64,000 nucleotides of DNA from Apostichopus japonicus (Eukaryota; Echinodermata; Holothuroidea; Aspidochirotida; Stichopodidae), in the NCBI RefSeq assembly GCF_037975245.1, contig NC_092579.1, positions 30,764,666 to 30,828,665 on the forward strand. The letters run 5' to 3'. Of the stretch, positions 25,858 through 38,861 are shown one piece after another. Below the pieces are notes generated by a model that ran no database searches, was not told where the DNA came from, and saw nothing but the letters and a program-made list of their open reading frames with translations. How positions within the stretch are numbered: position 1 is the first letter of the stretch; each line of letters begins with the position of its first letter. The translations under genes and the position numbers were made by a program.

Positions 25858-27565
25858 CCAGTTTCTGACGTTGATGTGTTTAAAAACTATATTTCCAGTT
25901 TGTGACGTTGATGTGTTTAAAACTATATTTCCAGTTTCTGACGTTGATGTGTTTAAAAACTATATTTCCAGTTTGTGACATTGATGTGTTTAAAACTATA
26001 TTTCCAGTTTCTGACGTTGATGTGTTTAAAAACTATATTTCCAGTTTGTGACATTGATGTGTTTAAAACTATATTTCCAGTTTGTGACGTTGATGTGTTT
26101 AAAAACTTATATTTCCAGTTTGTGACATTGATGTGTTTAAAACTATATTTCCAGTTTGTGACGTTGATGTGTTTAAAAACTATATTTCCAGTTTGTGACA
26201 TTGATGTGTTTAAAACTTATATTTCCAGTTTGTGACATTGATGTGTTTAAAACTATATTTCCAGTTTGTGACGTTGATGTGTTTAAAAACTATATTTCCA
26301 GTTTGTGACATTGATGTGTTTAAAACTATATTTCCAGTTTCTGACGTTGATGTGTTTAAAAACTTATATTTCCAGTTTGTGACATTGATGTGTTTAAAAC
26401 TATATTTCCAGTTTGTGACGTTGATGTGTTTAAAAACTATATTTCCAGTTTGTGACATTGATGTGTTTAAAACTATATTTCCAGTTTGTGACGTTGATGT
26501 GTTTAAAAACTATATTTCCAGTTTGTGATGTTGATGTGTTTAAAACTATATTTCCAGTTTGTGACGTTGATGTGTTTAAAAACTATATTTCCAGTTTGTG
26601 ACGTTGATGTGTTTAAAAACTATATTTCCAGTTTGTGACATTGATGTGTTTAAAACTTATATTTCCAGTTTGTGACGTTGATGTGTTTAAAAACTATATT
26701 TCCAGTTTGTGACGTTGATGTGTTAAAAACTATATTTCCAGTTTGTGACGTTGATGTGTTTAAAAACTATATTTCCAGTTTGTGACGTTGATGTGTTTAA
26801 AAACTATATTTCCAGTTTGTGACGTTGATGTGTTTAAAACTATATTTCCAGTTTGTGACGTTGATGTGTTTAAAAACTATATTTCCAGTTTGTGACATTG
26901 ATGTGTTTAAAACTTATATTTCCAGTTTGTGACATTGATGTGTTTAAAACTATATTTCCAGTTTGTGACGTTGATGTGTTTAAAAACTATATTTCCAGTT
27001 TGTGACATTGATGTGTTTAAAACTATATTTCCAGTTTCTGACGTTGATGTGTTTAAAAACTTATATTTCCAGTTTGTGACATTGATGTGTTTAAAACTAT
27101 ATTTCCAGTTTGTGACGTTGATGTGTTTAAAAACTATATTTCCAGTTTGTGACATTGATGTGTTTAAAACTATATTTCCAGTTTGTGATGTTGATGTGTT
27201 TAAAAACTATATTTCCACTTTGTGATGTTGATGTGTTAAAAACTATATTTCCAGTTTGTGACGTTGATGTGTTTAAAAACTATATTTCCAGTTTGTGACG
27301 TTGATGTGTTTAAAAACTATATTTCCAGTTTGTGACGTTGATGTGTTTAAAAACTATATTTCCAGTTTGTGACATTGATGTGTTTAAAACTTATATTTCC
27401 AGTTTGTGACGTTGATGTGTTTAAAAACTATATTTCCAGTTTGTGACGTTGATGTGTTTAAAACTATATTTCCAGTTTGTGACGTTGATGTGTTTAAAAA
27501 CTATATTTCCAGTTTGTGACGTTGATGTGTTTAATAACTATATTTCCAGTTTGTGACGTTGATGT
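25858..27565. repeat. 37-bp minisatellite, about 46 copies
   Basis: Units of 36-38 bp, for example TATATTTCCAGTTTGTGACG followed by TTGATGTGTTTAAAAAC. Variants differ at GACATT/GACGTT, CTGACG/GTGACG and the number of A. Several neighbouring units form a higher-order block that recurs almost exactly about 697 bp further on (26210-26458 versus 26907-27155). Open frames here are artefacts. Confidence 0.97.
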
Positions 27566-28136
27566 GTTTGGTAGCTACATGGATGTTATACTGACATGCC
27601 AATATTTGAGCAGAACAATGACCTAAATATTAAGATGAGTTATTTGAATGTTTCATTGCAAGCATTTAAAGTCCTATGACATTCACATTAGGCTAGTGTC
27701 TACAGTTTATTCCTCAAAACACTGCTTATAATCCAAATAATGCTTGTCACATCAGCCTGCAAACAGAGGTTCTTATCTGCCAATAATAAAGAAGTCCTGA
27801 GTAAAAGTATAAACTACAGTATTATGACATGACCAACAACACATTTGCCTCCTTAATAATAACACACATACTGCATCCTACACGGAGGGTTAAATGCACT
27901 GCAAATTCCATCTTGGGAGATTGGTTCATATTAATTAATTTTAAAATGTTGAGTTCATAAGTGTGATGATTTCTGTGTTTCAATTGCCTGTAACTTGGAG
28001 AGTACCATCAGATGATGATAGAGACAGATTCCATTATACACAGTATTTATTGTACTTTTTTTCCTTTTAACTATCACCGAGCCTTCCCTTTATAGAGCCT
28101 TCTGATTTAATACAAGAGACTAGTCCTCTTCGTGTA
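27566..28136. other. Spacer downstream of RPL38
   Basis: No gene or repeat recognised between the 37-bp array and the RPL38 poly(A) signal. Confidence 0.5.
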
Positions 28137-28142
28137 TTTATT
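28137..28142 (-). terminator. RPL38 poly(A) signal
   Basis: AATAAA on the minus strand, about 118 nt after the RPL38 stop. This is a normal distance for a short ribosomal-protein 3' UTR. A second AATAAA lies near 28045. Confidence 0.6.
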
Positions 28143-28259
28143 CTGAACATTGACATAAAAATGACAAGAAAAAAGAAGTAATTTTTTTCCTCTTATTATT
28201 TACACATTACCAAATTCCAAACCAATGATTCAGAACTCGAAAACAGTGCTAGAAAACAT

Positions 28260-31100
28260 CTATTTTATGTCCTTTACTTGAAGATCTGCAAAGGAAAGAG
28301 AAGGAAAAAGTCCTCAATATGCATCAAATTATAGCATCTGATCAGAAATACATAGTATTATGGAAAATCTACTTGTCTGCATGGTACAGTCCATTTCTTG
28401 TTCAGCACATCAAAGAAAATCTACCTGTAAGGCCATCAAAGACTGTTTATTGATTAGAGTTCTGAACTAACAATCTTTCACCAGCTGTTTGAGTTCACTT
28501 TGACACATGTTTTAATGTCTTTCCTATTCTACAATCCAATGACAATGTGGTTCAGAAGTTTGATTAGCTTACTTTTAATTTGAAATGATCCGATTTAAGT
28601 TCACAATTGTCCAAACTTCACACATTTTAACACAAGTTTTATATCGTGCAGGGTTAATGTATTGTTTTGAATTGAATCAGATTGATTTGTAACTTGCATA
28701 TCTTGGAGGGTGTTTTTGATCAATTTACCAATCTCATTATCAATCAAATTTGTTAGACTTAGTAACATTTAAGACCCAATGTAAACTGATGTTTCTAAAC
28801 ATCATTTCAATGACAAGTCAGAAACACCTGCAAAGCATTATGGAATGTTAAGGTTTCCTCAAAGTGTCAACATTGTTTTTGCACATATGATGTTTGCAAT
28901 TTCCAACAAACAAATAAATTGATCATTAAATTTGTAACAATCCTGAGGGTGAACAAAGTTAACAAGTGAACAAAGTTATGAATGGAGAGGTCAATACATC
29001 TGCCAGCAGACTTCTGATTACCAAGATCCAACAAGTAATCAGCCCAATGACTTTTTGCGTTGACATGACTTAATGGTCAACACTAAAACATTATTATGAA
29101 AATTGCTAACATGTCTCAGAGAACACTTTAAAATTGCCATAGCATCTGTAAATTTTGTTTGAGTACCTGACATTGGAAGATCCAAGCTAGACAGTTTAAA
29201 ATGTATTTCAACATTAGTACAGTAGTAACTGATGATTCTCGACACTCACATAATGATATTAAATTATGCATTCAATCTTGATGGTCTTAACAATCTTTTA
29301 TCAGTTCTATTGTGTAGTCAATAATCACACAATCACGATGTTGGTTTATTTTGGCCCATTGGCAGAGATTGAGCGAAGGAAACGTTAACCTAAGTTTATT
29401 AACACAATGGTCAGTTCAAACTATTAATTGGCAGCATGCAACTGCAGATGTTTTGGCCTCAATACCTATTATTCAAAACAATTGTAGCCTACACTGTGGA
29501 AATACTTGAAGGGCTCAATAGTGCAAGGCAAGCCACTACTGACTTGTGGGTTTTTGCCTAATGCACAGTATGAATGGAGAGGTCAATACATCTGCCAGCA
29601 GACTTCTCATTAATGCTTTCATCACAACCAAACTATTAACAAAGAACAGACACTTTTGTCAAGGTTTGAACTTTCACTAGCTACATCAAATTAGGAAAAA
29701 AAAGCATATAGTGGTTGTGTGATAATTTAACGAATGTCAAATTAAGAATCAGTAAGTCTGTGTTTATAACAGAATGAATAATGGGGCTTCAACCACATGC
29801 TGAATTGCAATTCAGAGATGTTTAAGAAAGTTCATCATTTCCTGATTCTTTATTACATGTAAAGTTGAGCTAAGGAACTGAATTGTTATGTGACTAAAAT
29901 GTTTTGAAATCACCACAAACTCAAACAGATGATGGATTATTTAATTAGACAATGTCCCTACATTCCTTTCTAATTAGACAATGTCCCTACATTCCATTCT
30001 ACTGACTGTACACTTACCTGGAGGCAAAGATTGACGGAGCTTCTCGGCCCTCTCTGAGTCCTTGATGACCAGGGTGTAGAGGTAACGGCTACATCGAACC
30101 TTAAACTTCCAGTTATCTGGGTTCTTCTTGATCTTCACCGCTAAAGAGAAACAAGATGAAAGTGTTTTGATCTTGTAATTGAATTCTTTAGTTTCTGTTG
30201 TTGCTTATATACTACCACCATTCTTATACATACGAGGGGGGGGGGTCAGAAATCGCTTAGTCTTCAGTAGAATGTCCCACTTCATAAGTCAACTGTTACC
30301 CTACCAGGGAATGTTCAAATATCTTAGATATGTGCATGTAGTTTTCTTTACACATTGATCAGTTCATGTTTGACAGTCAATAAAGTACATGCTTTTAGCA
30401 TTTAAACTATGGGTAGGTCAAAAAGGATATAAACTCAAGCAAAAAATTATCCCACATCTGAGCACTTGATGGAGGGTGAAGGAAAAGAGCCTACAATGAA
30501 ACCTCTGAGAGTAAAAGAAGCTATTAAACTTAACGTACATCTTGCATCTTTCCTGCGAGCAATCAGCAGAAAGTTCTTGATTTCCTTGACCTCTTTAGGC
30601 TGGAAAAAAGAAGAAGAATAAAGTGTAAGTTTTTAACATTTGGTCAATTAATGCTTCAAGGGAGTGCACTATCAGTGCTTCAAGGACTGAAATTTTGGAA
30701 GCAAATTCACTGAATGCTCGCAACCAGTCTTGATAAACAAAGACAACTTAACAAACTTAGAACCAGGATATTAAGTTCTTACAGTCACATGTTATTGCAA
30801 TGGCACAAATACCATCCAATAAACCCTGCCCCCCCCCCGACCCCCATTCACTCTTTTAAAATATGTGACACAGTACTCAGACAGTAATCCCATTTCTCTT
30901 TGAATCATGTTTGCCTTCATTTCAAAATACTTTATAAATTTTTTAAGGTTTCTTAAATTTGACACCTTCAGACTTTATATAAATTAAACGTATAGCCAAA
31001 ATGAATTCATATAATATATCTGAAAATACAAGTACAAAGTGTTATATATTTCTTAGTAAGTCAAAATACATACATCATTTTATAGAAACTAAATTACCAT
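28260..31100 (-). CDS. RPL38: Ribosomal protein eL38
   Basis: Large-subunit (60S) ribosomal protein. Minus-strand coding exons: ATG alone at 31098-31100, then 30539-30599, 30018-30140 and 28260-28285 (TAG). Phases agree and the product is exactly 70 residues, the length of human RPL38. It reads [20 protein letters not shown], then [24 protein letters not shown] and [11 protein letters not shown], ending VKDIK, matching the family throughout. Only the last exon (eight codons plus stop) is unusually small and remote, 1.7 kb downstream. The ATG exon is inferred from ATG|GTAATT preceded by a CTCTCTTCTTT pyrimidine stretch like a TOP element; an acceptor-like TTCCATTACAG just upstream suggests another 5' UTR exon. 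Confidence 0.93.
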
Positions 31101-33309
31101 TTTTATGCAGTTGTTGAAGTGACAAAGAAGAGAGAATCTGTAATGGAAAAGAAAAATAATTTGATTAAAATCATGGTGAATGACATCTGAACAAAGCACC
31201 TATAGGCCTAGGTCTATGTCTTTATGTATTTATCTCAATGTCTTGAACTGATCACTGGAGTTTAATTTGAAGTGCAGTAAAAAGAAGTTAGGTAGTCGCT
31301 TGGTACACTCATACAATGAAAACTTGGCACTGTGTTCATAATGATGAAACAGTCATATAGTTATGTTTGTAGTCTCTAGGCCTATGCCTTACATCATTCA
31401 TAATCTATTCATAGTTCATACATGTGTACAATTTGATTTAGCAATGCCCTATTGTAAAAAAGTGGTTTTAGAATATCAGAAAAGCATTTAGAAAATTGAG
31501 GCAATTTAATTGGCCGGCGGGATAATACAGTTTCGTTGCAGAAGCAGGGCATTCCCGATTAAATGGGACATATGGTAACCTTATTCATGACGGCATGAGG
31601 TTTAACAAGGCAGCTAGGCTAAGCCTTACTAGTTTAGGCTATGCCTAGCCAAACAGGCTTCAGTCCAGGCCTAGCCATTTTATGAAAGGCCTAGTCAACA
31701 TAACTGTTCATTACATGAATGACTTTTGGATGGATGGGACTAAGTGTGGTCGCAGGGGGTTGTGAACGGTGTTCACCACTACCCTTGACTCCTTTACATG
31801 GAAACGGTCCGAAATAGGGTGACGTTAGATTTTCTACGTAAAAAACATTCTCGTCCTACATGATGTAGGCTATAGCTGTGGTACGATAGATTTCAGCGCA
31901 GCTCGTACGTAGCATAACAAGTTTATCTTAAACTACAGTTCCGAACTCTCATGTTTAATAAGATGCATAATGAATCGATTTACCCATTTACACTATTTTC
32001 TAAGGCAGAGGATTGAATAATACGTTTATTTTTACAGGATTATAGAGAATTTCGTCGATTTATAACTGATGTTAGGCTGTACCTGATAGGCGAAATTTTC
32101 CTTCAGATTAAAAGACCGAACGATGGCGCTATTGCGATACGATTTACTTATGAAATTGGTCAACATGTGAAATGTCAGGAAATTTTCCAAACAGTCTTCA
32201 GTGTGTATAGTTTTATGCTAATGCTATATACAGATGTGACCAAGGCAAACTTTGAGATCTTTATCAAGCGAGTAAAAATTCCAGAAATATAGCGCCATTC
32301 TATATAAATCCTCCAGTCCCCTCAATCCGATCCCCCCCTTTCCGCCACCCCCAAAAAAGGAGATAATTTGCCATTATTCCTGATAAAAATTGTTACAATA
32401 CAATTGTTGAATATTATTTTCATCATGAATACCAGTCATCACTCTCTTGACGGGAGACCTTCACGGGTCATATGGTGTACAGAATAATACAGAATAACAC
32501 AACCCACCTTACACAGAATAGCACCGTGACCCACCTTACATAAAATAACAAAACCCACCTACACAGAAGAAAGCTATTGTTGTCTTTATGCGAGACATAA
32601 CGCTTTGCATTCAGTCATTAAATACATCTAGAAAGGACAACTACACCACTTTAAGCATTTCAGTCTGATGGTGTTGGCAGACAAACTCGAACTTTGGACC
32701 TGAAGATTATATGGTGAGATTATTGCAAGGCGCTACTAAGTAAATGATTTACTTTATAATGCACTTCAATAATGGCGGGAGCAGATAAATAATACACGCG
32801 GTTAGTGTTATCTGCAATGAAGGCATATTGACGGCAGCGGTTTGATACTCGGTTAAAATATACAGGTATTACTCTACAAAGTGCCGTGGATTTAGCAAAC
32901 AATAATTTCAGTAAGAAAAGGTACATACAGGAAAGGAAAGAGAGAGAGAATAAGAGAAAAATATATGAGAAAAAACACAGAAATCTGCAAAGAGTCCAGA
33001 ACTGAAAATAAGACAACAATATGCGATGGGACGAACAATTTCACGCTCTCTATAATTAAACACAAAAATAATATTTCATTTGATAGTTTGTCCTATTTTG
33101 AAACTCCGAGGTTGGATATAAAAGTTACAACTAGTGTATTGACAGTATAACCTCTGAATTAGATATAACTCTTTTAGCTGTGTCATGTTGAATTCATTTT
33201 AATATGAGGAATGACTTCAAGCAAATTAGAATAAAGCGAACAATTAAGAATCACAATGAATCCGGGCATATTAAATGAAAAAAGGGGGGGGGGGGTAATG
33301 GTGGTGTAA

Positions 33310-33552
33310 GGAGTGTTAGCTCAGTGGTTAACGCTGGTGCCTTCCAATCATAAGGTCCCCGGATCGAGTCACTCCACGATTCATGTATGTCGTCCAGTTA
33401 CATAGTTGTTGACAATTCATAATCATGGACGTTAAATATGAATGTAAGAGACTGACTTCGGTCAGCTTGCGGCTTTGATAAGCCAATGAGGCTATTCGCG
33501 TGTGTCTGCTTGCAGGAGGATCTACTGAATACAAATACTGAATACAAATACA
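33310..33552 (+). mobile_element. tRNA-derived SINE, copy 2
   Basis: The same family as the copy at 3009-3254, with closely matching tRNA head and body. Its A box (TTAGCTCAGTGGTTAACGC) is closer to a functional Pol III promoter than that of copy 1. The tail differs: two copies of CTGAATACAAATA instead of ATAC repeats. Confidence 0.85.
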
Positions 33553-34444
33553 TATATACATGTCCGAAACAGATCATGCAGCTGGTAACGCACCTTATCA
33601 GTTCAGTTCAAACAACAGAAGGAAACATCATGCCTTGAACCTCACAATGGTCCCCTGGAATATTATTGAAAATCAGTAAGACTTGTAGAACGGGGCTATG
33701 TATATAATATATCAAACACACACAACTGACATGTGTACCAATCAGTACTTCAAACTCAAGACATATGAGGTATGTTTAGGTCATATAGATCACAACTAAA
33801 GTGCTCCCTCGATAACCACTGCAGTAATGAACTTATCGTGACGGGCTTCGAGAGATAGTGAGGTGAAGAGATAGAGAGAAAGGGGGGGGGGGGGGGGATA
33901 CACGGTGATCAAATCTTGAGGAGTGTTTTTAACGTTATGCATGTTAATGGGATCCCTGAGTACCCATTACTCCATCGTTAATAATTCCAAACGGTGCAAA
34001 GATCTCTCCTCCAGGAACGGCCTTGTATGAAGCATGTCATGTACAACCCCACAGCCAAATAGCACGAAATAGATCAATATAATTAATGACGATAAACTGA
34101 TCAGATTATACATATGTAAATATATTAAAACAAACAACATTTGACGTATACATATAGGGAGAATATCTCCCTTGCACAATCCATATAAACACCATGTAGG
34201 AGAAAACTATCCCATCGAAAAATCATTAGTTTACATTAAACGACACATTTAATCAGATGGATTGAAAATTGAGATAAACTTCGAAAGAATTCCATCCGCC
34301 TACAGGAATAGAAAAATATGAATATTTAAATGGTTTTGATACGTACGGCTCTAATATTGATAATATATATGACTAATGGATAAACTGCAAACAGTAAACA
34401 AATAACGATTAGTAGCATAAAAGCTGATATAATAACTGTATATT

Positions 34445-34508
34445 ATTATGAATGAATGTATATATTTATATATATATATATGTACGTTATATATATATAT
34501 ATATACCC

Positions 34509-34545
<37 letters not shown>

Positions 34546-34546
34546 C

Positions 34547-34599
<53 letters not shown>

Positions 34600-34690
34600 C
34601 GGTATATATATTCGGTATATATATATATATATATATATATACGGTATATGTATATATATATATATATTATTATTATTATTAATAATAATA
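34445..34690. repeat. TA-dinucleotide array with ATT tail
   Basis: About 220 bp of alternating TA with occasional ACGGTATA, CCCGGT and AACGTAC interruptions arranged symmetrically, then ATTATT and AATAAT runs that pair with each other. Strongly self-complementary. All three open frames across it are Tyr/Ile repeats and are not genes. Confidence 0.95.
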
Positions 34691-36193
34691 ATAATAAAGG
34701 CCTAGTATTAGGCATTTCGTCGCCACAACGGGATGGAAATACACTGTAGCCTGTGTGTTTTGCAGATAGCGTGGGACTGCAAAGGGAATTTTTCAGCTGT
34801 ACTAATTAGTACAGTATCAGACTGATAATGTGAACAGTAAATAAAACCGAGCCCATAGTTGCATTGTAAAGCTTTATAAATAGATATTGACAGATATACA
34901 ATATTAATAATTACCAAAAGAACAATTGGGCTACCACGGCAACACATTTAAGTACATAATAATATAAACGTTCAAACTCTGACATATTTTTGCGTAGCAA
35001 AACAGTATCCCTTGTGCTACAACAAGTAAAACAGAAGCAGAATGAAATTAATTAGAGAGATATGGAACATTTTAAAGGACAACTTTAGGCACATAATTTA
35101 CAAATAAATGTTTGAGATCGTTGAATATCACCGCCACCAATTCAAGTAGTATTGTGTTTATACGACTTTTTTTAATAGAATTTTATACCACATGTTTGAC
35201 AATGACCCTGAGGCTCATCGATGAAAGTGACTGGACTATTTAGTCTAATATCTTGAAAACCGGGATAGCAATAACAAACATCACTTGCCCCACACTTCGT
35301 TTCCTTTGAGCATGAGCATATGCTTATCATTCAAGTTGGTAGCACAAATGACACATAATTCTGCTTACTTCGAGCTTAACCATTATAACTTATACTCATT
35401 GTAAAAGCATGAAGATAAGGACACCCCCCCCCCTCCCCCCAAACAAAAAAATAGGGAAAGAAAGAGATCGGTGGCTAAATATGACCGAGTGTAGCAATTA
35501 TTGTTTCAAAATGCATAAAGTTTCGCGCTACCAAGCTAAGAAAGTCCAACAAAATTGTCATATTCATACAACTTGATAGGGTGGAGGGGAGGGGGGGGGG
35601 GTGGCAGGGAGAGCTGGTGGGATGAACCCTTTTAATCTGGGTGGACTCTTATATACGGATACGGTCATTTCTTTTCATGCAAGTAGATCGAGATTTCCTC
35701 TATATTTCGTAACCTTCACTTGTAAAGCACGCGGGGTGGGGTGGGGGTGGGGGTTGGGGGATATTATGTGCTTCGGGATTGGAAGGAAAGGAGAAGGGGG
35801 TTGAAACGCATGTCCTGAGATTAACATTGTTTCATGTTATTAATCTTTCTGTCTGAACACGGCTGCTGTACTTTTATCGCCGCCGTGTTTTGGTCTCGGG
35901 TCTTAGGAGGAGCAATGCCGTAGTTTCTTTACGTATAGGATTGATATATTGTTTAATTTGACACTAGTGAAGTAGTCAATGAGTAAGTATCGGCATTGAA
36001 GAGTAACTATATTATAAACTGCCTGAACGATCCAACAGCAATGTTGAGTATATTATCACGGCATACATTCATCGCGAATCCCGGATACAAACTGGACATG
36101 TAGATCTGACAAGAATCTCCATACAGGTCAGAGACCTAAACCCCTGCAAGAATAATTAGGTTATTGGAGGTGTCAGAGTGGTCAACGAGTCAC

Positions 36194-38861
36194 TTATAAC
36201 TTGTCAAACACGAGTGATCCAGGACGCAACTCAAGAGCTGGTTTACCAATTTCGTTGACTTCCTTGCCGAGAACATTTCCACAACTGTCACACATCACCT
36301 GTAACAAAAGCGGTAAAATAAAGATGTCAAATCGTATAAATATGGACTTTTCCAAGTATTACTCAGTATTACTATTATATTATAAAAAAAACAAAGTTCT
36401 CATGCAGTTTGAAAGACTAATTATTTTTCACTAGTTCTGGCGGCATCATCCATTTTTTTTTAGAAAACATTGTCAATTATATTACCAACAATTTCGAATG
36501 CTATTATCAATTTCCTCAGTTTCAATTTTGAATCATTTTCAAGTTCAAGTCACTTGTGGATGTTTGTATTATTCGCCTTTGGTATTTCCTGTTGTTTACT
36601 GTTTGCTCATCGGCCTCTTCACAATACCGGAAGGAGGCTGTTGAGAAGTTTGATTTGTTATTCAAACAGTTGAGTCTATACAATAAATTCCGTTCTTAAC
36701 AAATCGATAAATGTCAAGTTTATTCTCCACTCAATAATCTATTATATGTTGCTGTAGTATCACCACATGCACATACCATGGACATAAGTGTGTGGTAGGC
36801 TATGGGTATGTATAAATGCAGTACTACGTACGTATGAGAGAACTAAAATGAATATTCATACCAGTTAATCTAACAACTGCCGATAGTTCTAACTGACGTA
36901 TTGTTGAAACACAAGCTATGGTATGGACCATGTGGTGGGGTATAGATAAGGAATACGGTAAGATAACGACAAAAACTTAACACGAAGGGTGGCATCGAAA
37001 TAACTTTACGTACACCATCAAAGTCAGTATGACTATAGAGTCATATACAAAATGACATTAAACTCAACTGTTCTAGCGAACCAGATTGTAACAAGAGTTA
37101 GCCTATTATTTTTGTAACTATAGAGGGTGTGTCTTGTCTGGCGTTTTCTCCGAGCAAATTTCTAATGACATAAATCAATCATACTATATACACATACTTA
37201 GCCTATATACTCAATAGGCTGGGTTGGCTAAAAATGTTGATGATTTTTTTTTCTAAACTGTTTTAAAACATTCCTAAAGAGTCTCAAGAATAAAAAAAAA
37301 TTTAGTCCAGAATTGCTGACCTGGACTCCGGTTTTTCTGATTTTATTTTGCCTCAATGACTTCACTGCTACTTCTGAAAACCATTCGTCAGAATTGGGAT
37401 GCTCGTTGACGTCACGTGTAACTCTAAACGATAGAGGATCCTTGCACTTGGAACATTCTATTATACCTGTAGGGGAAAGATGGTTACAAATTGACATATA
37501 TGTTTATGTTAATATCACGTGATTAAATGACCGACATGTAGTATGCAAATAATCTCAAAAGAGTAAACACTTGAGCTTGCCAACATCCACGCCAACCGAG
37601 AAGACGTCTTTCAGTTCTTTTGTCTTAATGATAGCAGGATCGTTCTTCGGATGATCCTGCTAGTACTAAGTATCATGCTTTCTAAAGTTTATATGCCTTC
37701 CGCTGCTTTTGGAGTTAATGCGCAGTTTATAACACGCCCCACCCCCCTCAATAAGAGATCATTGGTATTAGACGGGAATCCCTTGACCAATGGTTTCGTC
37801 CATGCATTACATTAAAGAGCGGTAGGCCTATTCTGGCATTGGAAAATTGGCCTAACTGGCTGCATGAAGAGTGTTATTCATGAATATGCGTTACAAAACC
37901 CTTAGAAACCATTGATATCACCTTTTTGTATAGTAATATATTATAACGAAAACAATAACAAATATACGTTAAAAGAGCTTTGGCTGTACTAGTCAACATA
38001 TGTAGATGTTATACTTTCAACGAACACGACGCAACATTAAGACTAACCTTTTATGAACACACCGAATCAAAAATTACTGTATTTTAAAAAGACGAAAACA
38101 AACAAACAACACCATAACAACTTTGCTTTAGCTAAGAGAAGAAGCACATGCACATACACATCGCAAAGCATATTGATGCAATATGCATGGCTTATGTGCG
38201 TTTTGGCTAAGATCATAATCACCTCTCGGCCTTTTGGCTAAGATCATGTGTAGTATCTGTTCCCTTTCGAGGGGAATGGTGATACACACCTGACGATGAT
38301 CACACAGTCACAGTCTCGACGCAAGGGGACTGGGGTTGAGAGCGGATCAGTCCTTCGGTTGTTTGGATTTTCGTGCCCAGGTTCTTTATTGGGTGACTTT
38401 TCTTAAACAGTAGATTCATTCTTAGTTAATTTGTATATACTTATCTGAATATTTTGTGATCTTTGCAAACTCTATAAAGTAAATATGTTGCAATATCTGT
38501 CTTGAATCTAAAGAGCCAGGAATTAGAGGGAAACGTAATATTAGCTTGTTATTGGCTGACTTATTTGGGTCTAATGATAACCGAACTGGCGAAGGGATTA
38601 ACACACATCTTGAGCTAGCACATATCTACAGAAGTTCAGAGATAATACCCAACTGGACTAACAGACCACTGTAGATATCTCCGACGCAATTATATCGATT
38701 CATCAAGTTATCCAGTGCGCGTCAAGTACATTATTACGGAAATGCTACTGGTTTCGTCGACAATTTTGATTTGAGTGACAAACATGATTGATTCTATTGA
38801 TTGATTCTAATGATTGATTCCAAGGAGTATTCTACTCACCCACGATAAAGTCGTCAGCCAT
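36194..38861 (-). CDS. Small protein with two CxxC zinc knuckles, unnamed
   Basis: Three minus-strand exons, 38840-38861, 37321-37466 and 36194-36298 (TAA), join in consistent phase (1, then 0) into 90 residues starting MADDFIVG. Cys pairs lie at 12/15 (CSKC) and 59/62 (CDSC, followed by GNVLG). The protein ends ELRPGSLVFDKL. Spacing and end resemble the Mss4-like/beta-tent zinc fold, which includes the RIG-I-like receptor C-terminal domain, Mis18 and Yippee. The stretch GVQVMCDSCGNVLG then GSLVF is most like an RLR C-terminal domain (C..CG..WG, then a hydrophobic strand). There is no helicase, CARD or signal peptide, so if related it is a stand-alone domain. Gene structure is well supported by splice sites; the fold is inference and the function unknown. 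Confidence 0.72.
38223..38401 (+). ncRNA. U2 snRNA 5'-domain-like sequence fused to unrelated structured DNA
   Basis: From 38223, about 38 nt match the 5' end of U2 snRNA almost perfectly: CTCGGCCTTTTGGCTAAGAT followed by GTGTAGTATCTGTTC, including the GUAGUA branch-point-pairing segment. After that U2 similarity stops. The remainder can fold into small hairpins: TTCCC/GGGGAA with loop TTTCGA, GGTG/CACC, CTCGAC/GTTGAG and CCCA/TGGG. A TGGATTTTCG stretch resembles an Sm site, and TTAAACAGTAGA at about 38402-38413 resembles an snRNA 3' box. Total length of about 180-190 nt is near that of U2. It may be a variant or chimeric snRNA, the head of a U2-derived SINE, or a pseudogene. It lies in the first intron of the zinc-knuckle gene, on the opposite strand. 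Confidence 0.5.

Larger units (their letters stand above)
31141..36193. other. Intergenic region between RPL38 and the 90-residue zinc gene
   Basis: No coding exon recognised. Contents: presumed RPL38 promoter and 5' UTR, short CACAACCCACCTTACA-like repeats at 32490-32560, a SINE at 33310, G runs at 33285-33295 and 33882-33898, an AT-rich block at 34445-34690, and C- and G-rich tracts at 35425-35440 and 35590-35800. Confidence 0.55.

Noticed and set aside
34446-34715. Tyr/Ile repeat frames on both strands
   Set aside because: TA-dinucleotide repeat.
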